Shown here piece after piece: positions 18,633 to 25,991 of a stretch of DNA of 64,000 nt (the stretch's first letter is position 1; each line of letters begins with the position of its first letter). Made by a program: the position numbers and the translations under genes. Under the pieces are notes generated by a model. The model saw only the letters and a program-made list of their open reading frames with translations. It had not been told where the DNA came from and ran no database searches. This DNA is from Salaquimonas sp041736675. GTDB lineage: Bacteria; Pseudomonadota; Alphaproteobacteria; Rhizobiales; Rhizobiaceae. The stretch spans positions 8,539-72,538 of the forward strand of contig JBGSTD010000065.1 of the NCBI GenBank assembly GCA_041736675.1, given 5' to 3'.

Positions 18633-19715
18633 TCAATGTGTGATCTTGTCGACAATCTGCTGCGGGGTTTGTGGTTTTGCATCGCCGCTCTCAATGCGAT
18701 CCTGGATCATCGCCGCATCCACCGCTGCCTCGCGTTTCCACGGCTTGCGGCCTCTTAGTACGCCAGATTCTGCAACGATTTCAGCAACATATTCTTCCTG
18801 TCGGTAGGCCATGATATGGACGCCGTGAACGCCTTCGATTTCCTTGACCTCGTTCATGATGTCGATGCAAAGCTGTTTTCCTTCGGCTTTCTGGTCTTGC
18901 GCGCCTTCAAGACGTTCTATGATCGCATCGGGAATATGAATGCCGGGAACATTTGAGCGGATCCATTTGGCGGTTTTGGCAGAGGCGAGGGGGCCGACAC
19001 CGCAAAGAATAAAGCACTCCTTGTCGAGGCCGAGATCGCGCACTTTCTTCATGTACTCACGGAACATGGGCACATCAAAGCAATATTGGCTTTGAACAAA
19101 TTGCGCACCGGCGGCGATTTTCTTGGCAAGTCGTTGCGGGCGAAAATCATATGGCGGCGCAAAAGGGTTGATTGCTGCGCCGAGGAACAGGTGTGGCGGT
19201 GTCGTCAGTTTGCGCCCGGAGAGAAACTTTGATTCATCGCGCATGGTGCGGATGGTTTCTAGAAGCGACATGCAGTCAAGGTCAAATACCGGCTTAGCTC
19301 CTGGCTGATCCCCTGCCTGCACGCCATCGCCGGTCAGACACAGGACATTTTGCACGCCCATGGCTGAGGCGCCCAACACATCGCCCTGAATTGCAATGCG
19401 GTTTTTATCGCGGCAGGAAATCTGCAGAATTGGCGCATAGCCCATGCGGGTCAGCAGGGCGCAAATGCCGGTTGAAGACATATGGCAATTGGCACCTGAC
19501 GCATCAACAGCATTGATACCGTCCACCCAGCCGTCGAAAATTGCCGCGCGTTCGTAAACATCGAGCGGGTTGGCGCTGTCAGGCGGGTTGAGTTCGGTTG
19601 TTACGGCAAATTCACCACGACGCAACACGCGTTCCAGCCTGCCCCGGGAAGAGTGACCGGGCAGAGGGTCTAGCGGAGCACCAGGATCAAGGGGGTTAAG
19701 GTCCATCTGGCTCAC
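18633..19715 (-). CDS. metF: Methylenetetrahydrofolate reductase (MetF family)
   Basis: A 360-residue flavoprotein interconverting methylene- and methyl-tetrahydrofolate. The barrel starts after about residue 30 (RGEFAVTTELNPPDSAN). It has NVLCLTGDGVQAGDQP, PHLFLGAAINPFAPP, AGAQFVQSQYCFDVPMF and FILCGVGPLASAKTA. The arrangement with a separate MetV-type gene, overlapping by 4 bp, is that of the MetF/MetV pairs found with corrinoid methyl transfer. Here it probably runs in the oxidative direction, turning methyl-THF from demethylation into methylene-THF (inference). Folate binding is typical, but the electron partner cannot be read from sequence. Confidence 0.9.
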   Translation of the reverse strand: MSQMDLNPLDPGAPLDPLPGHSSRGRLERVLRRGEFAVTTELNPPDSANPLDVYERAAIFDGWVDGINAVDASGANCHMSSTGICALLTRMGYAPILQISCRDKNRIAIQGDVLGASAMGVQNVLCLTGDGVQAGDQPGAKPVFDLDCMSLLETIRTMRDESKFLSGRKLTTPPHLFLGAAINPFAPPYDFRPQRLAKKIAAGAQFVQSQYCFDVPMFREYMKKVRDLGLDKECFILCGVGPLASAKTAKWIRSNVPGIHIPDAIIERLEGAQDQKAEGKQLCIDIMNEVKEIEGVHGVHIMAYRQEEYVAEIVAESGVLRGRKPWKREAAVDAAMIQDRIESGDAKPQTPQQIVDKITH

Positions 19716-20308
19716 TGGTTTGTCTCCATGTTTGCAGCTTTGGCAGCTTCACGCGTCGCTGCTGCCTGCGCTGTTACCCGCAACCAGGAGGAAGTTTCCC
19801 GCAAAGACTGATCGACAGGCTTTTGAACGTTGAAAATGGCCGTGTTGTCGCGCATTTGCTGCGAGCCTTTCCAGGCCTGAACCCAGACACACGGCATATC
19901 AGGTTCGACTTCGCAGTTTCCATTGGCGCGCACACCGCCGCAAGGGCCATTGCGAAGCTGCTTGGGGCAATTCATCGGGCAGGACATGCCGGTGGATGAC
20001 AGTGCGCACTGGCCGCACATGCGGCAGTCAAACATCAGGCCTTTGACGTGTTTTTCGAGAAAGGTTACCGGTCCTTCGGCCCTGTGATAGCCCACCATTT
20101 TCCAAATTGGGTCAAGCATCAGAAAGGCATCGGCAAACTTCTTGTAGAACCATTCGAGGAACCTTGAATGACGAACCGACCACAGGCGGATCGAATAGCT
20201 GCGCTGGCGGCGGTTTGCGCTGACACCAGCGGGCTTGAATGCCGTTTTGGGTGCAGCCTTTTTGACCAGCGTCGCCTGGGTCACTTTTGCATTCGGTTCA
20301 GAGCTCAT
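19712..20308 (-). CDS. Methylenetetrahydrofolate reductase C-terminal-domain protein (MetV-like)
   Basis: A 198-residue protein with the MTHFR C-terminal domain. The core CRMCGQCALSSTGMSCPMNC continues into PKQLRNGPCGG and a later Cys in DMPCVW, a cysteine set that binds zinc or an Fe-S centre in MetV. It overlaps metF by 4 bp (ATGA-type coupling), so equimolar expression as a partner subunit is likely. The N-terminal 40 residues are basic and low in complexity. The family occurs beside MetF in acetogens and in corrinoid-dependent demethylation clusters. Confidence 0.88.
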   Translation of the reverse strand: MSSEPNAKVTQATLVKKAAPKTAFKPAGVSANRRQRSYSIRLWSVRHSRFLEWFYKKFADAFLMLDPIWKMVGYHRAEGPVTFLEKHVKGLMFDCRMCGQCALSSTGMSCPMNCPKQLRNGPCGGVRANGNCEVEPDMPCVWVQAWKGSQQMRDNTAIFNVQKPVDQSLRETSSWLRVTAQAAATREAAKAANMETNQ

Positions 20309-20341
20309 CGCTTTTCCAGTTCCAGCGTTGATGCTTGTGCA

Positions 20342-20644
20342 TCAGGTTTCACGGCCTTCGGTTTTGATCAGAGCAATCAATCGCTCCCTCGTATATTCAT
20401 TTTCAAGATCGGCAGCGGCTTTCTCGGCTTCCGCTTCGAGGTCATCGCTGACCTCGACAGGTTCCGATTTACGCCATTGGGCGAGATACTCGTCTGTTTC
20501 GGCGGCACCTGAGCGCATTGCACACATGTCGATTGCCTCAATAAAGCGCAGCGACAACTCACGCTTGGCCAGATTGCGCCTGCCTGCCTTGACAGTCAGG
20601 GAAGCAGGAATATCCCGCCAGTAAACGATTTGCAGCTGTGCCAT
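20342..20644 (-). CDS. 'Virulence factor' (PF13769-type) domain protein, function unknown
   Basis: A 100-residue protein starting MAQLQIVYWRDIPAS, typical of the family automatically named 'virulence factor'. It continues with RNLAKRELSLRFIEAIDMCAM and an acidic C-terminal half rich in Glu and Ala, likely helical. The start has GAGAGGTC upstream. It sits 33 bp ahead of the MetV-like gene in the same direction. The family name is historical. I recall the family next to methyltransferase and MetF/MetV genes in alphaproteobacteria, which suggests an accessory part in C1 transfer. Confidence 0.75.
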   Translation of the reverse strand: MAQLQIVYWRDIPASLTVKAGRRNLAKRELSLRFIEAIDMCAMRSGAAETDEYLAQWRKSEPVEVSDDLEAEAEKAAADLENEYTRERLIALIKTEGRET

Positions 20645-20770
20645 AAACGACCTCTCGAATTTCGGCTGACAATGTTGGAAAGCCTTGGTTTTTGCTGCGC
20701 CGCTAACGACGCACACAGGAATAAAAACGACTCCGGTTTTTGGTGAAGCAAGACTGGCAGTCTGATGCCC

Positions 20771-21262
20771 TTATGCGGGGTATTTCAACAGTCCGACACT
20801 TTCAAAAGTCATCACCAATTCATTGTCCTGGTTTTTCCCCGATTGGCGGGCAGTCAACACATACCAGCCGGGTTTGCTTTGGCTCGCACGGCAACTGATT
20901 GTCTCATTGAAATAAGTTATGGTGTCACCGGTAAAAACTGGTTTCAGCCATTTCAAATTGGTGAACCCCGGCGATGGGCCAAATTCTGGTATTGGCAGAC
21001 CCGTTGCAGCGCGTTCTGCCATGGATTTTGCATGATGATCGCGCTGTTTTCGCATCCATACCGAGACGGTATGCCAGCCGGAAGCTGAAAGCCGCCCGAA
21101 GACACTGGCCTTTGCCGCGTTTTCATCCAGATGAAACGGCTGAGGATCAAACGCGCTGGCAAAACGGATGGTTTCTTCTGCTTCAAAAGTGTGGCAGCCT
21201 ATTTCTGCTTTTGTGCCGGGCACCATGAAGCAAGGCAGTTGCGGATCAATTGCTGCGTTCAT
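20771..21262 (-). CDS. MaoC-like (hot-dog) dehydratase, second of a pair
   Basis: A 163-residue hot-dog fold protein. The hydratase-like motif ASAFDPQPFHLDENAAKAS and LSASGWHTVSVWMR (about residues 36-70) are followed by FTNLKWLKPVFTGDTITY. The Asp and His of the R-hydratase motif are present. The start overlaps the stop of the upstream MaoC gene (ATGA), supported by GAGGGG, so the two proteins may form a heterodimer. Substrate unknown. Why hydratases lie in a C1 operon is unclear; they may process an acyl-CoA left after demethylating a betaine such as carnitine (speculative). Confidence 0.83.
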   Translation of the reverse strand: MNAAIDPQLPCFMVPGTKAEIGCHTFEAEETIRFASAFDPQPFHLDENAAKASVFGRLSASGWHTVSVWMRKQRDHHAKSMAERAATGLPIPEFGPSPGFTNLKWLKPVFTGDTITYFNETISCRASQSKPGWYVLTARQSGKNQDNELVMTFESVGLLKYPA

Positions 21263-21711
21263 GCGGCACCCCTCGTTTTCATCATGCCTGTATTGGTCAG
21301 GGTCAAAACCTGATCGCCGTTTTGATTGAAGACATTGCAACGGATATTAAGAAGACCCAAACTTGGGCGTGAGGCGGAAAGGCGTGCGCCTTCGACCAAT
21401 ATATGACCGCTAAGGATGTCGCCAGGGCGAACAGGGATCATCCATTTGCATTCGTGAACGCCAGGAGCACCCTGGGATGACGAATTCAGCAGAAAACTGT
21501 CGCACATCATACGCATTGCAATTGAACATGTGTGCCAGCCGGAGGCGCAAAGCCCACCCATCACCGAGGCTTTTCCGCCTTCTTCGCTCAAATGAAACGG
21601 TGCCGGATCAAACTCTTCAGCAAAAGCGATGATTTCTTCGCTGGTGACCTGGTATGGGCCAATATCGACTTTTGAACCGGGTTGCAGATCCTCGTAGTAA
21701 TATTTGATCAT
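21259..21711 (-). CDS. MaoC-like (hot-dog) dehydratase, first of a pair
   Basis: A 150-residue relative of the gene that follows it. It has the same pattern: FAEEFDPAPFHLSEEGGKAS, LCASGWHTCSIAMRMM, ECKWMIPVRPGDILSGHI. The start MIKYYYEDLQPGS is typical of the family; a TTG one codon upstream is possible. It overlaps the second MaoC gene by 4 bp, and the DUF1638 gene ends 33 bp upstream, so all three are in one transcript. Confidence 0.83.
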   Translation of the reverse strand: MIKYYYEDLQPGSKVDIGPYQVTSEEIIAFAEEFDPAPFHLSEEGGKASVMGGLCASGWHTCSIAMRMMCDSFLLNSSSQGAPGVHECKWMIPVRPGDILSGHILVEGARLSASRPSLGLLNIRCNVFNQNGDQVLTLTNTGMMKTRGAA

Positions 21712-21744
21712 CAAGTACTCGCATGCAAGATTGGTGCTGTAAGA

Positions 21745-22386
21745 TCATAAACGGGCAAGGGCAGGGGTTAAATCGCCAAAACCTGTATATCTGCGTTCAT
21801 AGACAAGGCCAAGAAAAGCAGCTGCGGCTTCTGCGTTTTTACTCAGTTCGTCGTCATCGGTCTGGGCAAGATACAGCGCTTTGGTATAATTGGAGAAATA
21901 CATTTCCTTCAGTTCAGGGTGACGGTCTAGACCAAGCGGTTTCACCATGAAGGTTTCAAAATGGCGCGCAAGGAAATCGGTGATGAAAAAGGTTGTCATA
22001 TGATCGTCGCCCTCGCCGGCGAATGCCTCGTTACCGACGTAAAATGAAAAGCAGTGGGGTCCGGCAATCCGCTCTATGCCATATTTAACGCATACCTTGT
22101 CGAGGGCGCCGCCTGTACCACAATCTGCGTAGCCGGCAAAAATGTGGGTGAAACCTTCATCCCGTGCCTGGCAGATGGCTATCTCCATTGCAGGTGCGAT
22201 TTTTTCCGGATGATGATGATAGTCTGCCGGAAGACATTTCAGATCAATGTGGTCGAGACCAAGCTGCTCATTGATTGCGAGGATTTCCCTTGCAATCATG
22301 CCGCAGGCAATAACGCGGACGGGTTCGCGATCCGAACACTCGTCCGAGGTTGGCAATATAGATCCGGGTTTGTTCCTGCTGGTCAA
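21745..22386 (-). CDS. DUF1638 domain protein, corrinoid methyltransferase-associated
   Basis: A 213-residue protein of a family without an established function that is repeatedly found with MttB/MtgB-type methyltransferases. Conserved segments: VIACGMIAREILAIN near residue 25, HIDLKCLPADYHHHPEKIAPAM, FAGYADCGTGGALDKVC and GPHCFSFYVG (about residues 90-130). The clustered Cys and His residues suggest metal or cofactor binding. It is first in the run of minus-strand genes down to 14388, with the corrinoid gene's terminator just upstream. Confidence 0.85.
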   Translation of the reverse strand: MTSRNKPGSILPTSDECSDREPVRVIACGMIAREILAINEQLGLDHIDLKCLPADYHHHPEKIAPAMEIAICQARDEGFTHIFAGYADCGTGGALDKVCVKYGIERIAGPHCFSFYVGNEAFAGEGDDHMTTFFITDFLARHFETFMVKPLGLDRHPELKEMYFSNYTKALYLAQTDDDELSKNAEAAAAFLGLVYERRYTGFGDLTPALARL

Positions 22387-22460
22387 GATGCTCTCGCAGA
22401 TAGATTCAATTGCTTGTGAAACTGAATCTGATTATTTCACCAAATAATTGTTTTACCAAA

Positions 22461-22494
22461 TAAAAAGGGCGCTGATTGGTTCCCCCCAGCGCCC
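22461..22494 (-). terminator. Rho-independent terminator after the corrinoid protein gene
   Basis: A GGGCGCTG / CAGCGCCC stem is followed on the minus strand by TTTTTATTT, 26 bp past the corrinoid gene stop. It separates that gene from the DUF1638 operon, so the abundant carrier protein can be made in excess. Confidence 0.85.
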
Positions 22495-22519
22495 GATTTC
22501 AATCCCGTCCACCTGACGC

Positions 22520-23209
22520 TTACATCTGGTTGTGCTTGCGGGCCATATAGGATTTTGCAGTTTCAACTGCAACCGCAGCATCCCGGCAATAGGCGTCAGC
22601 ACCGATGGCCTTGCCAAATTCCTCGTTGAGCGGAGCGCCGCCCACAAGGATGGTATAGTCATCGCGAATGCCTTTGGCGATCATCGTGTCTATCACAACC
22701 TTCATGTATGGCATTGTTGTGGTCAACAAGGCTGACATACCCAGAATGTCGGGTTTATGTTTTTCGAGAGCGGCCAGATATTCGTCAGCATCGGTGTTGA
22801 TGCCAAGGTCGAACACATCAAAACCGGCGCCTTCCATCATCATGCCGACGAGGTTCTTGCCAATGTCATGAATGTCACCTTTGACGGTGCCGATAACCAT
22901 TGAGCCCAATTTGGGTGCACCGGTTTCAATCAGCAACGGGCGAAGAATGAACATTCCTGCTTTCATTGCATTTGCCGCAAGCAAAACTTCGGGAACGAAC
23001 AAAATGCCGTCACGGAAGTCGATACCGACAATGCGCATGCCTTCAACCAGGGCCTTGGTCAGAACATCGTAAGGTGTCCATTTCCTGTCGAGCAGGATGT
23101 GTACACCTTCTTCGATTTCTTCTTTCAGGCCGTCATAAAGGTCATCATGCATCTGGAGAACCAGATCCTCATCGCTCAATTCTGACAGGATGATTTCATC
23201 TTCTGACAT
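22520..23209 (-). CDS. Corrinoid-binding methyl carrier protein (MtgC/MttC-like)
   Basis: A 229-residue methyl carrier. The N-terminal four-helix cap (about residues 15-95) is followed by the Rossmann B12 domain with the base-off signature GTVKGDIHDIGKNLVGMM. His114 is the lower axial cobalt ligand. Later motifs are GINTDADEY, GMSALLTTTMPYMK and VGGAPLNEEFGKAIGADAY. The first 35 residues are strikingly acidic (SEDEIILSELSDEDL, LKEEIEEG), which contrasts with basic tails on its likely partners. It is divergent from the mttB-like gene across a 385-bp control region and is the only corrinoid protein gene in the window. Confidence 0.94.
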   Translation of the reverse strand: MSEDEIILSELSDEDLVLQMHDDLYDGLKEEIEEGVHILLDRKWTPYDVLTKALVEGMRIVGIDFRDGILFVPEVLLAANAMKAGMFILRPLLIETGAPKLGSMVIGTVKGDIHDIGKNLVGMMMEGAGFDVFDLGINTDADEYLAALEKHKPDILGMSALLTTTMPYMKVVIDTMIAKGIRDDYTILVGGAPLNEEFGKAIGADAYCRDAAVAVETAKSYMARKHNQM

Positions 23210-23594
23210 TTATTGCTGCCCTTCTGCAAAACGTGAATGTGTTTCCAATTTAGTTATCATTGCCAATACGCAAATCAAACAAATTTTCCCCTTGATATAG
23301 CAGGAAACCCCCCATTGATATCTGTTTGTTTAGCGACCTATGGCAAGAGGATTGCGACGCGTTGATTTTGGATGCAATGTCGACAAAGAATGTGGTCTAT
23401 GTAATTCACGCAAAAGCTTGTCGGTTTTGGCAAAGTGAAATTGCAAAACAGATATAGTTGAAGAGGTAATCGTTCTTGTAGTCTTCGAAATTTGACGGAG
23501 TTGTCCGATTTTGGGACGGCACTATCCAATATTTGAAACCAAGATACTGTTATTTCAGGCGAATTTGAGTTCGTCATGCTAAAAGGTAAGAAAA
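23210..23594. promoter_or_regulatory. Divergent control region between corrinoid protein and mttB-like genes
   Basis: No gene is supported here; the only open frame is a weak minus-strand one. The region must hold promoters for both genes. Near the mttB side there is a short inverted repeat GTCC-N7-GGAC (around 23498-23512). The ATATAAAGA palindrome of the pterin methyltransferase and bmt genes is absent. I do not recognise a cobalamin riboswitch. Confidence 0.5.
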
Positions 23595-25178
23595 ATGAGC
23601 GAGATGGATACCTCCATGAGTGAGAAAGATGCTGGCGAAGAAGGACGCGGCGGACGCCGTGTCAGAGGCGGCGGTGGTGCTGCCAGACGCGCGTCGCGTT
23701 CAGGAGTGCATTTGACAAGCCTGCCTTATATCCACCGACAGTTGGAACCCGTTGATATCCTCTCGTTGGAAGCGATCGAAATTATTGAGCGCAATGCCGA
23801 TATTCTGATGGAAGAAGTCGGTCTTGAATATCGTGATGATGCCGAGGCGCTGCAGATGTGGCGTGATGCCGGTGCGGATGTTCAGGGTGAGCGGGTGCAT
23901 TTTCCAAAAGGTCTTTGCCGCGAGTTGATGAAAACTGCCCCGTCGAGCTTTACCCAGCATGCGCGAAATCCTGACAGAAGCGTGGTTATTGGCGGCAAAA
24001 CAACGGTTTTTGCTCCGGTTTATGGTCCGCCATTTGTACACGACCTCGATGGCAACCGCCGGTATGGCACGATGGAGGATTTCCGCAATTTCGTGAAACT
24101 TGCCTATATGGCCCCCGCCATGCACCATTCAGGCGGCACGGTTTGCGAGCCAACGGATGTTGCGGTCAACAAGCGCCATCTCGACATGGTTTATTCACAC
24201 ATCCGCTATTCAGACAAACCTTTCATGGGTTCAGTCACTGCGCCCGAACGGGCGGAAGATACTGTCAAAATGGCGCAAATGGTGTTTGGAGAAGAGTTTG
24301 TTGACCAGAATTGCGTTCTTGTCTCATTGATCAACTGCAACTCGCCGATGGTGCTTGATGATACCATGCTTGGTGCATTGAAAGTCTATGCCCGGGCAAA
24401 CCAGGCGTCCATCATCTCCCCGTTTATCGTTGGCGGTGCCATGAGCCCGGTCACTGTGGCTGGAACATTGACGCAGGTGCTTTGTGAAGCAACGTCAGCA
24501 ATCGCGTTTTCGCAGCTATGTCGCAAGGGATCGCCGGTGATTTTCGGCACATTTGCGACCTCGATTTCCATGCAGACGGGTGCGCCCGCGTTTGGAACAC
24601 CTGAGCCTGCGCAGGTTTTGATGGGGGCTGCACAGTTTGCCCGCCGATATAACCTGCCGTTCCGCTCCGGTGGCTCACTTACCGGATCAAAACTGCCGGA
24701 CGCATCGGCAGCCTATGAAAGCGCCAACACGCTTTGGCCGGCGATGATGGGAGGGGTGAATTTCATGCTTCACGCTGCCGGATGGCTTGAAGGGGGGCTT
24801 GTGTCCTCCTTCGAAAAATTCGTGATGGATTGCGACCAGTTGGCGGCAGCCCAGAAATTTGCTGCAGGTGTCAATGTCGATGAAAATGCCCAGGCTATGT
24901 CAGCTATCCGCGAAGTCGGACCGGGCGGCCATTATCTTGGATGTGAGCATACCCAGAACAATTTCAAAACCGCATTCCACGTTTCCACCGTTGCAGACAA
25001 CAACTCGTTTGAGCAATGGGAAATTGAAGGCGGATTACGCTCGGAGCAGCGGGCAAACAAAACTGCACGTGAATGGTTGGAGGCATACGTCGCGCCGGAT
25101 CTTGACCCTGCAATTGATGAGGCGCTCAAGGCCTTTATCAAGCAGCGCAAGGATTCCATGCCCGACGCATTTGCCTGA
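23595..25178 (+). CDS. MttB-superfamily methyltransferase without pyrrolysine (MtgB-like)
   Basis: A 527-residue TIM-barrel methyltransferase. It should take a methyl group from a quaternary amine and give it to the corrinoid protein. Family landmarks: ILMEEVGLEYRDDAEAL, FAPVYGPPFVHDLDG, HHSGGTVCEPTDVAVNKRH, PVIFGTFATSISMQTGAP, LPFRSGGSLTGSKLPDA and GPGGHYLGCEHTQ. There is no in-frame amber codon, so it belongs to the large non-pyrrolysine branch, which includes glycine betaine, proline betaine and carnitine demethylases. The N-terminus (residues about 15-36) is an Arg/Gly-rich tail. A good AAGGTAAG ribosome-binding site sets the start. The substrate is not determinable; glycine betaine is the simplest guess from the neighbours. 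Confidence 0.92.
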   Translation: MSEMDTSMSEKDAGEEGRGGRRVRGGGGAARRASRSGVHLTSLPYIHRQLEPVDILSLEAIEIIERNADILMEEVGLEYRDDAEALQMWRDAGADVQGERVHFPKGLCRELMKTAPSSFTQHARNPDRSVVIGGKTTVFAPVYGPPFVHDLDGNRRYGTMEDFRNFVKLAYMAPAMHHSGGTVCEPTDVAVNKRHLDMVYSHIRYSDKPFMGSVTAPERAEDTVKMAQMVFGEEFVDQNCVLVSLINCNSPMVLDDTMLGALKVYARANQASIISPFIVGGAMSPVTVAGTLTQVLCEATSAIAFSQLCRKGSPVIFGTFATSISMQTGAPAFGTPEPAQVLMGAAQFARRYNLPFRSGGSLTGSKLPDASAAYESANTLWPAMMGGVNFMLHAAGWLEGGLVSSFEKFVMDCDQLAAAQKFAAGVNVDENAQAMSAIREVGPGGHYLGCEHTQNNFKTAFHVSTVADNNSFEQWEIEGGLRSEQRANKTAREWLEAYVAPDLDPAIDEALKAFIKQRKDSMPDAFA

Positions 25179-25190
25179 AAGGGTGCCCCG

Positions 25191-25262
25191 GTTTCCGAAG
25201 CGCAAGCGAGGAAACAAGTCGGGAATCAAATTACGAAAAGTGTCTGGCGGCTTAGCGAGCCG
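25191..25262 (+). other. Two small hairpins between the mttB-like and Fe-S protein genes
   Basis: GTTTCC / GGAAAC (25191-25215) and CGGCT / AGCCG (25248-25262) are short stems without a T tract. They lie in the 144-bp gap between two co-directional genes. They may stabilise the upstream mRNA or reduce readthrough; the evidence is weak. Confidence 0.35.
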
Positions 25263-25322
25263 ACCGGGACTTCGTCATGATTTTGTGATGCAAGGCACCT
25301 GACTGTCGGTGGGGTAAAGATC

Positions 25323-25991
25323 ATGACTGACTGCACGGATATTGAAAAGAAATTGGCTCCTGCGCTTGAGGCGCTGGGGCTTTTTTGTTTTGGCTGGTTT
25401 GTAATGGCGGATGATCCGTTTGCCGGACGCAGGGCTGTACTTGTCGGCAACCATGCCCAGGAAGGCAAACACGCGATGTGGGAGGCTTTTAGGAAATCCG
25501 CAGAATATTCCGACACAAAACCTGATGCGATGGATCGCTGGACGCAGCGCGTTGTTGGTGCGGTAGCAAAGGTGCAGGGGGCCACAGCGATTTACCCGTT
25601 TGGAAATACACTATGGCCGTTTCAACGTTATGCCAAGTCTGCAACGGGAATGCAGTCATCGCCTCTCGGCCTGCTGATCCATCCTGAATTTGGACTATGG
25701 CAAGCGTACCGGTCCGTGTTGATATTCAACGATTCTTTGGGTTTAAGTATTCCTCAGGCGTTGAATCATCCTTGTGACACGTGTTTTGAGAAACCTTGCC
25801 TAAGTGCTTGTCCTGTAGAGGCTTTTTCAGTTGATGATTTTGCTGTTGAGCAATGTCGCACGCATCTTGCTTCCGGGGATCAGCCCGCTTGCATGAGCCT
25901 GGGATGCCGGGCGCGGGCTGCCTGTCCAGTCGGAATTCCTTATGTTGACGAGCAAATCCGGTTTCACATGCGATCGTTCGCGAAGCTTTAG
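25323..25991 (+). CDS. Dicluster 4Fe-4S ferredoxin-type protein (QueG-like C-terminus)
   Basis: A 222-residue protein. The last 80 residues carry CDTCFEKPCLSACP followed by a second set around QCRTH, CMSLGCRARAACPVG, consistent with two 4Fe-4S clusters. The N-terminal 140 residues (PFAGRRAVLVGNHAQEGKHAMW; HPEFGLWQAYRSVLIF) resemble the QueG/reductive-dehalogenase-type region but are too short to be QueG. It lies directly behind the mttB-like gene, so it could deliver electrons to the corrinoid reactivator (inference). It overlaps the convergent bmt gene by 4 bp. Confidence 0.8.
   Translation: MTDCTDIEKKLAPALEALGLFCFGWFVMADDPFAGRRAVLVGNHAQEGKHAMWEAFRKSAEYSDTKPDAMDRWTQRVVGAVAKVQGATAIYPFGNTLWPFQRYAKSATGMQSSPLGLLIHPEFGLWQAYRSVLIFNDSLGLSIPQALNHPCDTCFEKPCLSACPVEAFSVDDFAVEQCRTHLASGDQPACMSLGCRARAACPVGIPYVDEQIRFHMRSFAKL

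Noticed and set aside
20771..21711. MaoC pair as part of fatty acid synthesis
   Set aside because: They are embedded in the methyl-transfer operon, far from the acpXL cluster, and lack the FabZ active-site pattern.
22386..23595. A cobalamin riboswitch before the corrinoid genes
   Set aside because: I could not find the conserved B12-box-like core or a suitable leader structure; the regulatory signal seen in the cluster is the palindrome at two other genes.
23595..25178. A pyrrolysine-encoding amber codon in the MttB-like genes
   Set aside because: Both MttB-like frames are open over their whole length without an internal TAG, so they belong to the non-pyrrolysine branch.
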